Made by a program: the position numbers and the translations under genes. A stretch of DNA of 64,000 bases from Meandrina meandrites (Eukaryota > Cnidaria > Anthozoa > Scleractinia > Meandrinidae), in assembly GCA_963693305.1 (NCBI GenBank), contig OY855908.1, positions 6,662,501 to 6,726,500 on the forward strand. Direction: 5' to 3'. Of the stretch, positions 41,797 to 52,405 are shown in pieces; the stretch's first letter is position 1, and each line of letters begins with the position of its first letter. Under the pieces are notes generated by a model. It was not told the DNA's origin and searched no databases. It saw only the letters and a program-made list of their open reading frames with translations.

Positions 41797-43337
41797 ATGT
41801 TTTGCAGCGCTTGTGGTTCGCTAGTCGATCAAAATGCCAACTTTTGCACAGGCTGTGGTAAAGGTACGTTTCTTTATCTAAAGTATTCGTATTTGCATTT
41901 CTTTTAGTTGCTACAATAATTTATTGTAGTCTCGGACAAACTGCTGGTCAACTGCTCGGTCATGGGCTGTTATAATCAAGAAATATATTAGATTTTGACC
42001 GTCTAACACAATAATTGAGTTCACGGAGTGCTATGACTAAGCTCATATATTTAGCTCGTAATATATGTTATATAGATAGAAAAAAGTGGCTTGTATTCAT
42101 CCCTATATTTTTGTACGTTGACGTTTTAGACCTGAGGTTAGAAGATTCAACTGAGGAAGAAGATTCAAGCGATGAAGCTGAGGTGGAGATAGATGAAGAG
42201 ACCATTATCAAATATTATTTTCAACGTGGTTTTAGTTATGAAGAAATCATTAATTTCCTTTCTAAGCGTCATGACCACGAAATAAGCTACAGCACACTTT
42301 TAAGGCGATTAAAGACATATGGACTCAAGAGAAGGGATTTTTCTAAGGCGGATGATTCTGATGAGGTTTTAGAGGCAGTTAGACAACGTATCATTGAGAT
42401 TATCCAGGGGCCTGGATCGCGTGGGGGATACAGGACGGTATGGCACACCTTAAAGATGGAAGGTTTCAATGTTCCCCGTATAATAGTACAAGATATATTA
42501 AAAGAGGTAGATCCAGAAGGTTGCCAGTTAAGGAAAGCTCACCGGTTGAAGAGAAGGACTTATCACTGCCTTGGCCCAAATGATACCTGGCACATAGATG
42601 GCTATGACAAACTTAAGCCCTTTGGGTTTCCCATACATGGGGCCATAGATGGCTTCAGCCGGAAAATATTATGGCTCGAGGTTACCAGGTCCAACAACTC
42701 ACCAGATAACATTGCCACTTACTTCTTGAACACTGTAAAGGAATTGGAGGGGTGCTCTAGACAGCTTATTACAGATCTTGGCACTGAGAACATGTTGGCA
42801 GCATCAACGCAGTGTTACTTTCATCATGATACTGATGCCCACCGTTATGTCTCATCACCTAGAAACCAAAGAATTGAAGGGTGGTGGTCATTTTATTCAA
42901 GGAACAGGTCAACATGGTGGCGCAATTTTTTCCAAGATTTGGAAATTGAGGGTGTCTTGGACTCTTCTTCTGAATTAAGTATGGAATGTTCGTGGTACTG
43001 TTTTGCACCAGTTCTCCAGAAAGACCTTAACATTGTTAAAGAACACTGGAACAGCCACAGAATTAGGAAAAGTAGGCACAACACTGTTCCTGGTAGACCT
43101 GATTCACTCTTCTATTTGCCCGAGTTTCATGGAGCTGTTGGAAACCTTCTGCTTAATGTTCCTCAGTCCGAAATTGATTATGTATCTCAGCACATTATTC
43201 AGAGGAGAAGTGTTAATGAATATCAAGATTACTTTGATTATGCTACAAATGTCCTCGGAATCAGCCTTCCAAACGACTGGCAAGAGGCGGAGAGACTTTA
43301 TCGCAAACTTTTAACTGTAGCTGTAAATGGTGCTTAA
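41797..43337 (+). CDS. DDE transposase of the IS3EU-like element, zinc-ribbon N-terminus
   Basis: Exon 1 (41797-41863) encodes MFCSACGSLVDQ then FCTGCGK, a CxxC-CxxC zinc ribbon, and ends AAAG|GTACGT in phase 1. Exon 2 (42130-43337, after TTGACGTTTTAG) starts DLRLEDSTEEEDSSDEAEVE, joins in frame and gives about 424 residues. A helix-turn-helix-like region (QRGFSYEEIINFLSKRH) precedes an integrase-type core: WHIDGYDKLKPFGFPIHGAI (first Asp), LITDLGTEN (second Asp), RIEGWWSFYSR (Glu). It would cut and join the element's ends. Nothing is broken. A + AATAAA lies at 43719-43724. The upstream ORF start at 42015 is in the intron. Confidence 0.8.
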
Positions 43338-44056
43338 TTGCTAAAATTCAGTCTAAAATCACTTGAAATATTGTTTAAGAATTTTCATTTTAAACAAGTT
43401 ATGCCTTGTTTTTTGTCCAAATCACACTGACTGTCAGTTGGTGTTAGCATTACTGTGCATTATATCTGCCATAAAGTCAACCATTTAAGGTAACTGCTTG
43501 GTTGAAAAAGATTATCATTAAAGAAAAGTGACTCAAGAAGACTTCATGATCAATGTTAACTTCATTTATTGTTCAAATTGATTTCCAAGAATGCATGAGA
43601 ACTGTATTTGTCTTATCAATAACCATAGCATAAGGCCACATTTGTAAATGAAAGACTTTTAAGCAATTTCAAAGTTGATATGACGATCGCATGTAACATA
43701 TCAAAATTTGTTTTCAGTAATAAAGAACGCAACACTAGATCCTGGCTTTCTTTAACGATTGCTTAAAAACATACAATAAAAAGAGCTGAAAATGCTCAAA
43801 AACATCATTTTCCATTTACATTCTGCTGATGTAAGTTTGTGGGGGTCACTGAAAACTAATTATACTTGTAAGTATAAATAAGACCCATAAAAATGAACGG
43901 TCCCTACCAAACAACTAACAGGAACTAAACTTTAACCTTTTTAAAACGCTAAAACAGTGTCAAAACCGTTATGAAAACAACATCTGATTGTCCAGTAAAT
44001 CTCCTCGCAGTGGTCCTTGATGTAAAACCATTCTTACAAAAAAATCTTAAATGACA
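43338..44056. other. Overlapping 3' regions of the two convergent transposon genes
   Basis: No coding sequence. The + gene has AATAAA at 43719-43724, and the - gene has AATAAA (TTTATT at 43565-43570), so their 3' untranslated regions would overlap by roughly 150 bp. Confidence 0.5.
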
Positions 44057-46495
44057 TTAAGCCATACCAAACGATTGTCCCTTGGATAGTGCTAACAACA
44101 ATACTTCATTGAAAGCCTCCTGAGTTTTCATGTGTGCTACTGGCAAAGTGACTTCTTTTGCACAAGCTCTAACTACTGGGAAACAAATTTGGTGTTTTGG
44201 ATTCCTAATAAGACAATCATGATCAAATTTGACAATTATTGATATTTGTTCTCCACTGATAGGCTTGTGCTTCTGGCCAGTCAACCAGCCCAAAACACCC
44301 GCTGGTGTTAGGTCAGGAGGGAGCAACTCTTCCTTTGATCCTGCAGCTTCCTTGCCTGTGTCCTCACAACTTGTCATTGCCTCTGCATACCCAGAACAAT
44401 TAACATTTGGATCATCTTCAAGCCGAAAGAGGAAATCTTGGAGAAGATCCATTGTGGACTCTTCAACTTTCCTTCGTGAGCTTCCTTCCTCAGCATGTTC
44501 TGGGTGCAGTGATGAAAACAAGTAATTTGCATCAACTGCATCATTGTTACCTGCATCTTTCACAAAGAGTGCCTTGCAAGCTTCTGGATGGGTTTGGATA
44601 ATGCTTTTCATATCATAGGAATCTAACCCATTCAGGAATTCCTTGAGGTAAACAAGCCTCTTGGTCACTAGACTGATTGCTACGGAACTTAGGATCTCTT
44701 CAATGTGAGAATCGTCAATAGTTCCTGTGTAGCCATGCTCAATAATATTTTCGGTGTGTGTCATTATGTCATCTTTAATTGCATTCAGTAGTCCCCTGTC
44801 AGATGTCGTTAGATGCTTTTCAAGGTCAAGATGCTGGAGAGAAACATTTGGATCTGCCATTAAGCCATAGACACTTTCCTCAAGGAAACATGGTGCTGGC
44901 CCACCTTGGGCTATACTTGCAGCCACAAGCTCTCCACAGGCTTTGAAGTTTCCATTATGTACATGGAATGTGGAATCCACTGGCTGCCCATTTGGGAAGA
45001 TTACAGAGCCAATGTTAGGAAGAGTGATAGTAAAGAACTCCTTTGCCATTGCCCCGGAATCAATTCCTTGTTCCCCACTGAAGTGGACTCTTACAATTTT
45101 CTTTGTGTTACCAGTGTTCTTTTTCGCTTCTCTGCTCCATATTGATAGTGTCCTGTCTAGTGGGGCACCTCTTCTTATGACAATGAAAAAATGACTTGAC
45201 TCATCCACCTGCCTACCTAAATAGGTTACAACTGAAGATGAATCACTGATTGCTGTGTTTTCATCCTCAGGAATGACGATATCCTCTGCATCATAACATC
45301 TTTGAAGATCAAAAGCTAAGTTTTCATCTTCCTCAAGCTGCTGAAGCTGTTGAACATGTTGCAGATCCAGCTGATGTTTAGATTCATGCTTCTCATCTTG
45401 GTCAAGAAGATCTTCACATTCAAGCTTCTGAGTCATCTCCAACTGCTGGTCTTGAGAAAACTGATCACATTGTGTGCTTGTTTTGAGATCACTGTTACAG
45501 GTTAGATCAATTTCACATTTCTGGCGCTTATTACTAGGAGCATCACTGTCATCATCACCAAGGTCAGTCGAATCATGCTCATCAAAGTTACCTTCAGATA
45601 TTTGAAAGTCATGATCAGGACACAAAAAAAGAGTGATTCTCTTATAATCTTTCCCTAATTCCTCTTGGTATCTGCTCAGTGTAAATGGCTCCTTCTTTGA
45701 ACCGGGTAGAAAGAGGGCTTTTTGTCCATCCTCCAATAGTAAATGGTATGCTTGACTTTCATCGTAAAGGTTGCTATGGAATGTTTTCCATTTTTCTTCT
45801 GCTTGTTTTCGCAGAGTAGCATAACTTACAGTTGGTGAGACTCTTAGTGGCAATCTTTTCCCTCTCTTTGATTTGAGAGTTTGATCCTTCTCATTCTACT
45901 CCATAAGACCCAAGTGAACTACAACATCTTCATTTTTTTCTTTTCTTCTTTACTAGACTTTGTCACTCGGGATTTCCACTATTTCCCCTTACTTTTCCTA
46001 AAGCTTGCAAATGACTTCACTTTGGTACTAGTAAAATCGCTATCTTCAGAACTTGTTCCTTGTTTTGCTGCGCTTGAGTGAACTGCTGAATAAAATAAAG
46101 GGTCGTATTTAAAAATGATCCTTAAACACCACGTTATATTACTGTACCTAGGCTGAGAGGAGTGGAGCGATTGCAGAATACCCGGCCACTTTATTTACAT
46201 GTGTCGGAACGGTTTAAGAACGAGGGATAATACAATAGGCGAAAAAACCTTATATTATCAAGGCCATACATTATGAATGTTTTCTTTTTACACTCAGGCT
46301 AAATACAATCTTATTCGAGACATGTGGTAATCTTTAGCTAATTTGTAGCAAGTAACTTCTCACGTACCTATCGTTTATTCGGAACTAAAAGAGATGCAAA
46401 TACGAATACTTTAGATAAAGAAACGTACCTTTACCACAGCCTGTGCAAAAGTTGGCATTTTGATCGACTAGCGAACCACAAGCGCTGCAAAACAT
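44057..46495 (-). pseudogene. HECT-domain protein of the IS3EU-like element, 5' part damaged
   Basis: Exon 1 (46495-46429) is the inverted copy of the zinc-ribbon exon, with the same GTACGT donor. Exon 2 can start at 46082 (TTTATTCAGCAG) with an in-frame HSSAAKQGTSSEDSDFTSTK. A TAG at 45981-45979, a frameshift near 45930 and a TAG at 45898-45896 interrupt it before a long open stretch (45853-44057). That stretch has an acidic, Gln-rich middle, then HECT N-lobe motifs (VRVHFSGEQGIDSGAMAKEF) and a C-lobe ending FPVVRACAKEVTLPVAH and FNEVLLLALSKGQSFGMA, where the Cys of RACAK is at the catalytic position. HECT ligases transfer ubiquitin; in transposons this protein is an accessory of unknown role. 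Confidence 0.7.
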
Positions 46496-46611
46496 CGTGA
46501 GCTCGAGTAAGGAACACTGCACTAAAAATGGCGGTTTCCTGAGTGAGCAGTTTGCTACTGTTACACGACGTACCATTTTACGTGCACAACCGCTGACCAA
46601 CCGCTGACCAA

Positions 46612-46800
46612 CTCGTTTTCTTTGTTTTGCCGTGAGTAAACTTTGTTTTGCCGTGAGTTAATTTTGTTTTGCCGTGAGTTAACTTTGTTTTGCCGTGAAT
46701 TAATGGTGTTTTGCCGTGAGTTAATTTTGCTTTACCGTCAGATAACATTGTCCTGCCGTGAGTAAAGTTTGTAGTGCCGTGACTTTTTGTTTTGCCGTGA
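46612..46800. repeat. Subterminal TTTGTTTTGCCGTGA repeats, right end
   Basis: Inverted counterpart of the array at 41490-41680, almost identical to it, implying recent insertion or gene conversion between the ends. Confidence 0.8.
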
Positions 46801-48384
46801 CAGTTGTGGGCCACCGTAGGAAAATGACCTCGGAGAGGTCGAAACATCGTGACTTTTTATCGTTAAGTTTTATAACGAAATCAATATCCAAGAAATTACT
46901 CATCAAGATATAACGATAGATCACAAAATATCTCTGGAAAAAATTAAAATTAACATTGCTTACCGAGTATTGACGAAAGGTAACATGTCCAAGGAGACAA
47001 AAAAAAAACTTGGCGAAATATGCTTTCAAACGAGCTCACAACTCTACAACTTCAACTTACGTACAGAAAACGTTTTTTTTTTTTTTCGGCTCCCGGCTAT
47101 TACGTAGGAGAAACCGCTGGCTAGAAATGTAAGGTGTTGATCGCGGGCCTCGACAGCAATAATATGTTTTTGCGGCATCTTTACTTTCTTTCAATCTCTA
47201 ACATAATAAAAACGGTCCACTGAGTTGTCTTCTTGTACAATGTAACTTTGTCTTTAGAATAGGCATGTATTATTCGGCTTAATAAAGCGCTTTTGGCCAA
47301 TTTCGGAGGAGCCCTTGAAATTTTTTGAGGGAGAGCTTGAAAATGTATTTCAGGTCGACGATTTTTCTGGATTGAGAAATACCCTTACGCGCAGTCTGTG
47401 CTCATACGAAAATGTTGTCGAATATTTGACGAGCATCAAATTGTAGAAGCCTGTGCACACTGTATATTCAGTTATAAACAAAATCAATTTGCTCTGTACA
47501 TTTTACGGCGACTTCCTTCATTGAAACGTTGGTCTTTCCCCACTTGGTATTCCTTAATTTTGTCCGCAAATACGTTTTTGCATTATTTCTAGTGTTCATA
47601 TATTCGTGACCTACTTTTTCACACTATTTTTCTGAATCAAGCGAAAAAAGCATTTTTGCCTCGCAGCTGCGCCCCACACAAGATACGACATTATAAAGAC
47701 CCCTGCGATTATAATTTTAAACACACGCAGACCCTGCTCCAGGTCCTCTAATTTATTCAAACCCACAGTAGGCCCTAAATATGACATTAAACTAATAAGC
47801 AACATTAAACATACAGCAACATTAAACTAATAAGTGGCTAGCCGATTTTCGACCAAATTTGGATGTTGCATTCGGAGACGTCCTCTATTTTGTTGCAGTA
47901 TAAAGTGAAGAAATTATCGTGCGGTGGCAGAAAATCGTTAGTGACTTTTTACACAGTTTTTCGGTTGTTATGCATTTCGGTAATAAATACACCAATCCGT
48001 CTTTTTCGTACACATTACATTAGAATTGAATAAATAGGTCTCAGGATCCACCTTTTCCGAGTTAGAGCTCGAGTAGCAAACCCACACGTGCATGATAGAA
48101 AACGTGAAAACTAGCAAGCACCTGTACCAACACCGCACAATTAAGGTCTGCATGTCTGCTTGTTAAGTTTGGCAAGGTAAGATCTACGGTTTAAATAGGT
48201 CTTGAAATAGGTCTTGAAGCGAATGAGAGCAAACAAATTAAATTACAAATGTTAAATAACGAGTTTCGAAAATTTTATTCGCCGCAAAAACCGGCTAATA
48301 CAAAAATTAAAACGCAAAGCGGCTTGAAGACATGGTATTAGCTTTGTTTGGCGGAAAAGGGAGAGACTGAAGTCAGTGACATAC

Positions 48385-48632
48385 CTGAAGAATAAACTAC
48401 TCTGCAAACTTGTCGTTTGTGTAACATCTTCAAAAATGGAAGAAAGCGGACGGCAAGGCGAACCTAACATCTTTTCACCGAAGCCTCTAACGTTCACGTC
48501 GAGTAAGGGTGGGTCGAGCATGTAGAATGATGTCGAAAAGTTCAAGCTTTCCCCGTGAAGTGGTAAGTCCCAAACGCTTTCAACAGTCACAATTTCAATA
48601 TTCAGGTCGTATGTCACGGCAGGTTTGCACCA
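48385..48632 (-). CDS. Possible isolated exon (248 nt)
   Basis: On -, acceptor TTTCGGCGCTTTAG then an open frame with KPAVTYDLNIEIVTVESVWD, YMLDPPLLDVNVRGFGEKML and SIFEDVTQTTSLQSS, ending TTCTTCAG|GTATGTC, a strong donor. No family is recognised and no partner exon was found. The opposite strand also has an ORF (from 48509) with a donor-like GTGGTAAGT, so the coding strand is uncertain. Confidence 0.3.
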
Positions 48633-48961
48633 CTAAAGCGCCGAAAGCGAGCAAATACTCTGCAAAACGTCCAATAATCAAAAGCTGGCGGCCGGATGGA
48701 ATGGACAGTCTTCTTTTAAGGCTTCAAACTCAACGTTGATTCGCAAATTTAAGCCATTTCAATATCCTTTTTAGGGCTAAAGTGAGGTGAATTTCGCTGT
48801 TGTCGCATCGTTTTACTTCGTCTCGATTCATTCAAGAATTTGACAGTCACTCATTTAAAAACTTTTAAACCAATGAAATGATTTAGCGTGCGCCATTGAT
48901 TGTGCATGCAACTGGCTTTCTTTTCAGTGCTCGAAAAAAGTCATATAATAAATCCTTTATT

Positions 48962-49368
48962 AGCCATGTTCTAAACGAGCAGGGGACTGGGTACGAACAT
49001 ATTTTCTCCTCGGTACAAACATTCAATATCGATTGAATTGAAAAATGGGGCATGTCATCTGAAAGAGCATCCAAAAATTAGTAGATTCACCAAATTTGAC
49101 GGTTATTGGTTTAAACCCAAAGGCATGGTACACTCAGTAGTATGGATTGGAGGGACAGGCGTCCTCCAATCCATACTAAGCTCTCCTATTTTAAAAGTGT
49201 GCCATGCCTTTGCGTTTAAACCAATAACCATCAAATTTGGTGAATTTACTAATTTTTGGATGCTCTTTCAGATGACGTGCTCCATTTTCAATTTAATCGA
49301 TATTGAATGTTCGTACCAACAAAAAATATGTTCGTACCCAGTCCCCTGCTCGTTTAGAACATGGCCAA
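48962..49368. repeat. Large palindrome, ~195-bp arms
   Basis: From GCCATGTTCTAAACGAGCAG to its complement at 49345-49365, centred near 49158 (GGATTGGAGG...CCTCCAATCC). The arms are about 90% complementary with small indels, so it is a foldback element rather than a perfect hairpin. Confidence 0.85.
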
Positions 49369-49383
49369 TTGAACAAGCTTGTT

Positions 49384-49501
49384 CGGTCAAGATGGCAGGA
49401 TATTGGCCGAGTTCTTTTTTTGCGTGTTTATGGACCACGACTTCGTCTCGGTCCATAAACACGCAAAAAAAGAACTCGGCCAATATCCCGCCATCTTGAC
49501 C
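49384..49501. repeat. Second palindrome, ~52-bp arms
   Basis: GGTCAAGATGGCAGGATATT (49385) pairs with its complement ending at 49501; the centre near 49442 has a ~13-nt loop. The arms are almost perfect, so this is younger than its larger neighbour. Confidence 0.85.
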
Positions 49502-51436
49502 TCACGCTTGGTCAATAACCCATATTTATCAAAAGAGACGAGTAAATATTCATAGTTTGGTACATTTTCAAATTATTTTTAGTTGAGCCCAAAAAGTTGG
49601 AGCGTTTGCAAAAATTTAATTCTCCTTAAAGGAGTTTTTGAAATGCTGCTAATAGCGATTCAAAGTTTCTGGGCCGTTTATGATGTCATGACAGGACAAG
49701 ACAAGACTGAGCTTACAGTTTGGCACAGTGTGGCACCTGTACCAGATGTTCCTAATATTAGCCGACATAAATAATGTCTGGACAGCCAGTTCGAAAAAAA
49801 GTAGTAGCTAGCACCTGCTCTACTATAAAAGTCTGTATTTCTCCTTGCTATTTGGGCGTTGCAAGATCTACTGTCTGGTTTTTACTAATTCATGTACACG
49901 TATGTCCCAAACAAGCAGGGTTCTCCAAGCGGACTGACTAAGTTTATATTTCAAATGATAAATTATTTTTCTGCCATAAACATTTGTTCATGTTCATACT
50001 ACAGAAAGTAGGCTATACTCAACTCAAAATGAGAGAGAAAGCTGATTGGTCATCGAGCTTGTTTACGAGAAATCGACCATTTGTCCTTCTGGGAAACCAA
50101 GCCGCACGGGGGAAAGCCGCAATTTTTTGTGGGTGCACGCTCTCATTGCTCATTGTATGTTTAACGCAACGAAAATTAACTTCGCGATTACATGACAACC
50201 GGGTTGGAAATTTCCCATGTAATCGCGTTCACCGGGCCAGTCGGGCTAAACGGGCCAGCATTAAATTTCTCATCCAAACACAATATCCGAGGAAAAAAAT
50301 CAATGTTCCTCCTTCTAAATAGGATGTAGAGGTAAAGTAAAAGTAACCCATCCAGCTGCGTAAGTGCAAAATTGCCAGAAAAAGGTTTATCAAGATCATT
50401 TGTGCTAAAACCGGGCTGAAAGTCATCTCGGCAAACCGGGCCAGCCCGGGTAACCGGGCTCATGTAATGCCGGGCCGAAAGTCATCTCGGAAAACCGAGC
50501 CAACCCGACTCAAGTTATCAGGCCCATAGTGACTTTTGCCTTAGTGTTATCTCGAAGGACAGGGATACCACCTATAGTATTCTACACGAAGGGGTTCTTC
50601 TCGAAAGGGGTACCTTTTTCAGACTGGAGGGAAATATAAAGAAACTGATATCACCAGTTGAAGTAAAGAAAAAGGCAGGGAAAACTGCCATTTTATTTTT
50701 AAATAGGCTTTTCCATAACTCCCGAAGAGACATACGGATGGTTGGTTTATCAGATTATTTTAAGGGGTTAATCAAGTGGAAACTTTAGAAAAGAGATAAA
50801 GTCTGTCTACTCTAGGTATACTGGGGGTATGTATCATTATTCTATAAAATTATGGAGTATAAAAGGGTAAAGGTTTCGATCTCAGGGCACAACCACTCCC
50901 CCGGGGAGTGTGTGTCACTTTCAGCGAATAAAATGTTATCGTCAAGGGAGAGCACAAATGTAAACGAACTTTTATACTCTGGAACATTGGACATTTACTA
51001 CTAGCCAATAACTCAGGGCACGAACAATGTCAATAATCAGTGTAGATTGATAATAGTTGGCTCAGGCGGATAGGACCAGCTGCGACGATACAACACTCGC
51101 AGAAAGGTCACACAATCTTGCTTGCCAATGATGTGGAAATTAATCCTATGCCTTTTTGTTGCTAAATGACGAAGGTCATTACTTGTACTTATTGCATCAC
51201 ATTGTCTGTATGCAATGTATGACCCATGTATTGGAAGTTTGTTTTGAAATTTAAGCAAATAAAAAATTCAAATACAAAAAAGTTGCAATTTCTTGGATCA
51301 TTGTTACATGTAAACGTCATCTCCTCTGCATGTATGCCTGCATGCGTGCCGTTTATATTACTTTCTATACACATAAAACATAATATAAACAATAAAAAAA
51401 TATGAAGTCAGATAGCCATTATCACCATTAACTTAC

Positions 51437-51457
51437 GTGTAAATGTCCTGAAATCCG
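51437..51457 (-). other. Candidate 21-nt micro-exon with GTAAGT donor
   Basis: Acceptor GTTTCTATTTTCTTGCAG, 21 nt, donor GTAAGTTAATGG, the best donor of the set. Phase 1 reads DFRTFT. It belongs to the unit copy ending near 51900. Confidence 0.45.
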
Positions 51458-52229
51458 CTGCAAGAAAATAGAAACATTATCCACATTTACAGAATGTTGG
51501 CTAAAAATAAGGGAGTCATCAATCTGTCAGTTGGTAGAGTTGCAAAGAATTCAAACAGTAATTGAATAACTGACGTTTGAATGATGCTAAACTGACGTTT
51601 GAATGATGCTACACTCAATTCAGTGATGAAAGTACTTCTTAATGTCAATAAATTGTATGTACAAATTAAACTGAACGGAGCTTTTATCTTTTTTTTCTAA
51701 CAAATATTTGCAATGCTCCATTTATCCAATAACCTGCAGCAAGGCCTGTTACCAAGTGTACAAATTTGTTTCTTCCACCCTTAATTTCTTTCAAACTCAA
51801 AAACAATAAAATGGTCCGCTGAGCTTTCTCGTGTAACTTTGTTTCTATAGTTGTCATATTTAGTTCTTATTTTCAGTTTATTGTAGAAATAAATTAAACT
51901 GACCGGACTTTTTACCTTTTTGCTTCAGTTATCTAAGTATCTAAGACTGTTATTAATAAAATAATTTGTTTCTTGCACCCTCACTTTTTTTCTAACTCCA
52001 AAACAATAAACGGTCCGTTGAGCCTTCTCGTCAAGTTGAATTCCCTTACAGCCAACGCGTATATAGAAGGAGCCTACTTTTTTATGAAATTTGGATCATT
52101 TTCTCGTAAAAAGAGGACGTGTGTGTTCATGACTTTTGGCCGAAAAACTGTATATATACTAATGAAACTGAACGGACTTTCCACCATTTTGTTCTGAAGG
52201 TATGTCAAGCAAGACAAGAACGTCTCGCC

Positions 52230-52351
52230 CATAGGCCATATTAGTATTCTCGGTATTGGACTGGAACTAGCTTCCAATTGAGGCTAATGGGGGGAATCTT
52301 TTCAAATGCAAATCACATAAAGCTCTTTTTAATTATATTCCTCCGCATTAT

Positions 52352-52382
<31 letters not shown>

Positions 52383-52405
52383 CGAGAATACGAATATGGC
52401 CTATT
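52230..52405. mobile_element. MITE with ~55-bp inverted ends
   Basis: The left end (TAGGCCATATTAGTATTCTC) and right-end complement (TAGGCCATATTCGTATTCTC) continue as GGTATTGGACTGGAACTAGC. Total about 175 bp. Related unit copies lack it and read CTCGCCAATTGTTTTTG across the site. Only four AT-rich bases could be a target duplication; class unassigned. Confidence 0.8.

Larger units (their letters stand above)
41474..46818. mobile_element. IS3EU-like DNA transposon, 5345 bp
   Basis: Terminal inverted repeats of 436 bp (41474-41909 and 46383-46818) start TACGGTGGCCCACAACTGTC. The target duplication is GAAAAT (41468-41473; 46820-46825, with one extra G on the right). TAC...GTA ends and a 6-bp duplication fit the IS3EU superfamily as I remember it. 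It holds two convergent genes, a DDE transposase (+) and a HECT-domain protein (-), each beginning with the same zinc-ribbon exon inside the inverted repeat. The transposase looks intact; the second gene is damaged. Confidence 0.8.
39669..46906 (+). mobile_element. Penelope-like element 3 with GIY-YIG, hosting a DNA transposon
   Basis: Flanked by an 11-bp duplication GATATAACGAT (39658-39668 and 46907-46917). Its own sequence is 39669-41473 plus 46819-46906; the rest is the nested IS3EU-like element. The two ends are inverted repeats of about 200 bp (39669-39870 against 41300-41473 plus 46820-46860), sharing ACCGGTATTTTTAGTCTTT and CGCACTTGAAAATGACC. Each terminal repeat carries GACCTCGGAGAGGTCGAAAC, a hammerhead-like stem plus GAAAC core. 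Coding runs on +. Confidence 0.8.
48196..49683. other. Copy-specific insertion with two large foldbacks
   Basis: The unit sequence stops after GATCTACGGTTT and resumes at GTCATGACAGGACAAG. The ~1.5 kb between holds an exon-like segment (48385-48632), a ~200-bp-arm palindrome and a second foldback. The sequence at 49684 equals position 1 of the window, so the copy starting before the window probably carries the same insertion. Confidence 0.55.
38940..51900. repeat. Copy B/C of the ~4-kb unit, split by nested insertions
   Basis: The unit runs 38940-39668, is interrupted by a PLE with a nested DNA transposon, resumes at 46907 with a duplicated GATATAACGAT, is interrupted again by a palindrome-rich block (48196-49683) and continues to about 51900. 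Landmarks are in the same order as in the copies at 2990, 51900 and 58146. Confidence 0.7.

Noticed and set aside
46385..46847. THGKTKLTHGKTKLTHGKTK repeat protein predicted in both transposon ends
   Set aside because: It is translation of the noncoding subterminal repeats; the genuine start codon is the downstream zinc-ribbon ATG.
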